NCBI GenBank assembly: GCA_030267565.1
Contig: BRXU01000051.1
Coordinates: forward strand, 62,001-126,000
Source of the DNA: Pleodorina starrii
Taxonomy: Eukaryota > Chlorophyta > Chlorophyceae > Chlamydomonadales > Volvocaceae
Length of the DNA: 64,000 nucleotides
Reading direction: 5' to 3'
Of this stretch, positions 61,198 to 64,000 are shown piece by piece; position 1 is the stretch's first letter, and each line of letters opens with the position of its first letter. The notes under the pieces are model-generated. The model saw only the letters and a list, made by a program, of their open reading frames with translations, made no database searches and was not told the DNA's origin. Both the position numbers and the translations under genes were made by a program.

Positions 61198-64000
61198 ATG
61201 GCGAGGTTATTTGCTAAGCTTAAAGCTATCGACTTCTTCAAGAAAATACCAAGGTCTGGCTAGGCTGAACCAGTCCTTCTATTGGAAGACTCGATTCAAG
61301 GTTTCCGCGCTGAAACTAACGTGCAACTTGTGGATGAATTGGTTTGCAGTGATCTGACGGAAGCGACATTGACGGGAGCATGGCTTTCAATACTTGCAGC
61401 TGTGATCATGGTTTTTTTGTTCACAGCGGTAAGCGCTTGGGCTTTGCCAGCTGTCGATTTTTCGTGCATCAACGTAGACCGGGATAGCTGTCACCTCTTG
61501 GCCCAAAGAAGGCAAACCGATACGGCCATGCGTGTCGATGGAGCATGCTCTTACTCCGCAGGAATTAATATCGTTCATGTCCATAAGCACCTCGACTCAG
61601 TTGGTGGTGGACCGCAGTCCTCAAAACGAGCTGCTCAAGCTGAACTTCAACATCAGGTGGGGTACTGATATCGGTGCACCCCAAAGCGATGGGGAGCGTT
61701 CCGCTGACAGCTTCCCTGTTTCCCCCCACCCTATTCCTGAATCTCCTTGCAGCTTCCCGGCACTTTCGTGCGAGTTCGCCTCCGTGGATGTCAGCGACTC
61801 CCTGGGAACGGTAAGACACCCCCTTCCCCCGCGTGCAGCCAACGCATTCGCACACGGTCACACACCCAGGCCAACTCGCGCCACCATTGCTCAGACCACC
61901 AGCGAACTCTCGAGCGCGGCTCCTCATTAACAACTCCTTTAGGCTTGTAACTAGAAATCCAACCAATCCCCTTCGCCGTGTTAAAAGGCGTGATACGATC
62001 AGGCACCCTTCTCCCGCCGTGTCTGCACGCCCTCTATCCGCACCTCTGAACCCCGTGTCGGCGACCCTTGCCGGCGGTGGAGACTCGACCAACCTTCCCC
62101 CTCCCCCGTCACCCGCCCGTTCTCCGCCGCCCGCCCGCCCGCATCGTTGCCCTCCGGAACGAACAGAAACGCATGAACCTGACCAAGACGGTCCGGAAGT
62201 TGCCCATCGATTTGGACATGATCCGTGTGGTGAGCGAAGCCCATGTGCGTACGTGCGTGCACATCCAGACTTCATGGGGTAACGTTGCGGGGCGCCGGCG
62301 AAGCTGAATCCCGGCATACTCCCCCATAGCAGACCGGCGATGTGCTGATCCCGGCCGGGGCAGGGGCAGAGCGGCGCGAAGGCAGGGGCAGAGCGGCGTG
62401 GAGGCAGGGGTGCAGGGCGGGGCAGAGGCAGGGGCAGGGGGGCAGGGCGGGGCGGGGGCAGACGTACAGCTGAGCCGGTAGCGGGCTGGGGATCCGTCAA
62501 GGCTATGCACATGCTTGGGGTTGCGGCGGGAGGGGTAGCGGATCTCTCGCAATCGCCACAACAGAGGTACGGGCGTCGCAGCGGGTCGTCAATGGCCCCC
62601 CCCGGCGCGTCGATGAGCCCCACTAAGTGGTAGCCAGCAGTAGAGCCGGTCCCGCAATTCCATCCTGTAGCCCTGTCCTTATCCTTCCCTTTGTCCACCC
62701 CCCCCACCCCACCCCATCGAATCCCTTTGCTGTATCCCTTTGCTGCAAAGGGCTCAGCGGTGGAGGACCACTCCCATAAGCCGGCGCCCAAGTACGACGC
62801 GGAGGGCCACTTCGATGAGGAGCCCGACATCGACGTCACCGTGGTGGGTGTGACGCTGTGGGAGGGGGGGAGAGCGGGAAGTGAGAACGAAGAACCGCAG
62901 CGAAGGGGGGATGGGAGGGTGGGAAGTAAGGAAGACGAACCGCGGCGAAATAACCCGTCGCTAACGGGGAGATTGGGGGTGGAGGCGTGACGGGGAGGGA
63001 GAGATTAGCAGAGGGCAGGGAGTGCGATTCAGTGCCGCGGCCCTTCTCAGTCAGTCCTTGTGCCTGGAGGCCGCGATGACGTCACAGGCGGATTCAATGG
63101 TGGAACGGACGGACGCGGATGGGTTATGATATCCTAGGGAGTAGGGCGAGGTTCGGGGTTGGCGCGGTGGAAGGGGGGTTGTTGGGGGTCCACGGTGTGT
63201 GGGCGGACGCCCGGGGCTGCTGCTGTGTGTGTGTGGGGGGGGGGTAAAGAAGAAGATACCGCAGCGGGGGGAGAAGGGCAGAGGGGTGTAGTAAACGGCC
63301 CAGGCGGAGCGTGCGGGCCGAGGAGCTGGCTGGCAGGGTCGTGACGCCTGCACGGCCACCGGGCAGGCCAGACACAGCCTCATCCCAGTCCCCGGGCCCG
63401 TGCCCGTGCCCGGGCCCGGGCCCGCAATTCAGTGAAGTCAGGACGAGCCGCGGTCCAGTCACTGTTCCAGTCGAATGCAGTCACAGTGCGGTTTAGCCAC
63501 AGTTCTCTCACAGTCACAGTCGAATTTAGTCACAGTGCAGCGGCCGCGGCCGTCGGACGCACAGTCAGGTCCCCCCCCCCGTGCCTGCGGGCCTATCGCC
63601 ATTCCGGGCTCGCGCGGGGTTTTTTACACCTGGGGGGGAAAGAAGGGGCCTGTCGGCAGGCGCCCAGGCGCAGGACGCACACGCATTTTGCGCACCTCGC
63701 AAACCGGTTCCATTCGCTCGGCGCACACGTGTCGTGCACCGCCTGGCATCCTCCCTTGAACGACCCTTTGTCGCCGCGCCGGGTCCCTTCCCTTAAAAGC
63801 ACCCCTCGTTCTCCGCACCCCGCCGTCCCCCCTGCCCAACGTCGCCTCCGTTCCAAACGCTGCGGTCACGTCTTTGTTGCCCTCCCTTCCCAACTTTCAT
63901 ACTCTACCCACCCCCTCTCATCCCCCAGCCGCTGTCCCACGTCAACTTTGATGCGACGCTGGCTCGGTACCCGATTGTGATCGTCAACTTCTTCGCGCCG
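61198..64000 (+). CDS. PDIL5-4: ERGIC-domain protein disulfide isomerase, PDIL5-4-like (partial at right edge)
   Basis: Membrane-anchored PDI of the secretory pathway, in which a thioredoxin domain is inserted in an ERGIC53/Erv41-like protein. Seven exons are visible: 61198-61253, 61350-61428, 61562-61656, 61753-61810, 62167-62229, 62751-62843 and 63929 to the window end. Phases (2, 0, 2, 0, 0, 0) agree at every junction. The N-terminus MARLFAKLKAIDFFKKIP is followed by DLTEATLTGAWLSILAAV and the membrane segment IMVFLFTA. The ERGIC N-domain continues with LKLNFNISFPALSCEFASVD, MNLTKTVRKLPIDLDM and a charged EDHSHKPAPKYDAEGHFDEE segment. The last exon enters the thioredoxin fold with ARYPIVIVNFFAP; the WCxxC site is expected in the next codons, outside the window. 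The last intron contains a family A copy. Confidence 0.92.
62330..62465 (+). repeat. GGCAGGGGCAGAGCGGCG minisatellite in a PDI intron
   Basis: Imperfect units of GGCAGGGGCAGAGCGGCG or GGGGCAGGGCGGGGC fill about 130 bp of the intron between exons 62229 and 62751. Confidence 0.8.
63241..63272 (+). repeat. Family A dispersed repeat, copy A7 (partial)
   Basis: GGGGTAAAGAAGAAGATACC then GCAGCGGGG, in the last visible PDI intron. Only the A-rich half of the element remains. Confidence 0.65.

Noticed and set aside
61565..62839. 424-codon minus-strand open frame
   Set aside because: It lies antisense across several exons and introns of the PDI gene. GC-rich DNA often lacks stops on the opposite strand, and no family was recognised.

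Overview
This is a GC-rich, intron-rich nuclear window from a photosynthetic eukaryote. It most resembles a core chlorophyte green alga of the Chlamydomonadales/volvocine type; that placement is inference. The supporting signs are an organellar-type lysyl-tRNA synthetase, a plant-type calcium-dependent protein kinase, a plastid-type SufB, and an ERGIC/thioredoxin PDI of the plant PDIL5-4 type. Genes have many short, mostly phase-0 exons, and there are abundant microsatellites and minisatellites. No bacterial-style operon or CRISPR array was seen, and no rRNA or tRNA gene was recognised.

Layout, left to right. 251-1279 (+): last three exons of an organellar lysyl-tRNA synthetase. 3491-4187 (-): 5'-truncated LINE, head-to-head with 4242-6597 (+), ribosomal protein eS19. 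9904-19496 (+): 11-exon CDPK. 22346-25361 (+): adenylosuccinate synthetase. 28113-33571 (+): 14-exon MoxR/RavA-like AAA+ ATPase. 34960-35870: AT-rich island of unknown origin. 38590-46292 (-), possibly to 47205: LARGE-like (GT49) glycosyltransferase with an 18-bp minisatellite and a hairpin intron. 48285-54558 (-): nine-exon SufB. 56631-59147 (+): proteasome lid subunit RPN9. 61198-64000 (+): ERGIC-domain PDI, cut by the right edge just before its expected CxxC active site.

The genes are ordinary housekeeping and signalling genes and do not form one pathway. Four products probably act in organelles (LysRS, adenylosuccinate synthetase, SufB, and perhaps the RavA-like ATPase). Two belong to the secretory pathway (GT49 enzyme and PDI).

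The unusual material is in the introns. Three short dispersed repeat families (called A, B and C here) sit mainly in introns of LysRS, CDPK, SufB, GT49 and PDI. I saw none in eS19, AdSS, RavA-like or RPN9. In its reverse orientation family A carries donor-, branch-point- and pyrimidine-tract-like signals. One 132-nt GT49 intron is almost wholly a 45-bp-arm inverted repeat that starts at the splice donor and has an imperfect direct repeat at its ends, which is what an introner (transposon-born intron) would look like. Many introns in the same genes are G-rich after the donor and C-rich before the acceptor. Exon coordinates were derived by hand from splice sites, reading phase and recognised protein families; no search was run.
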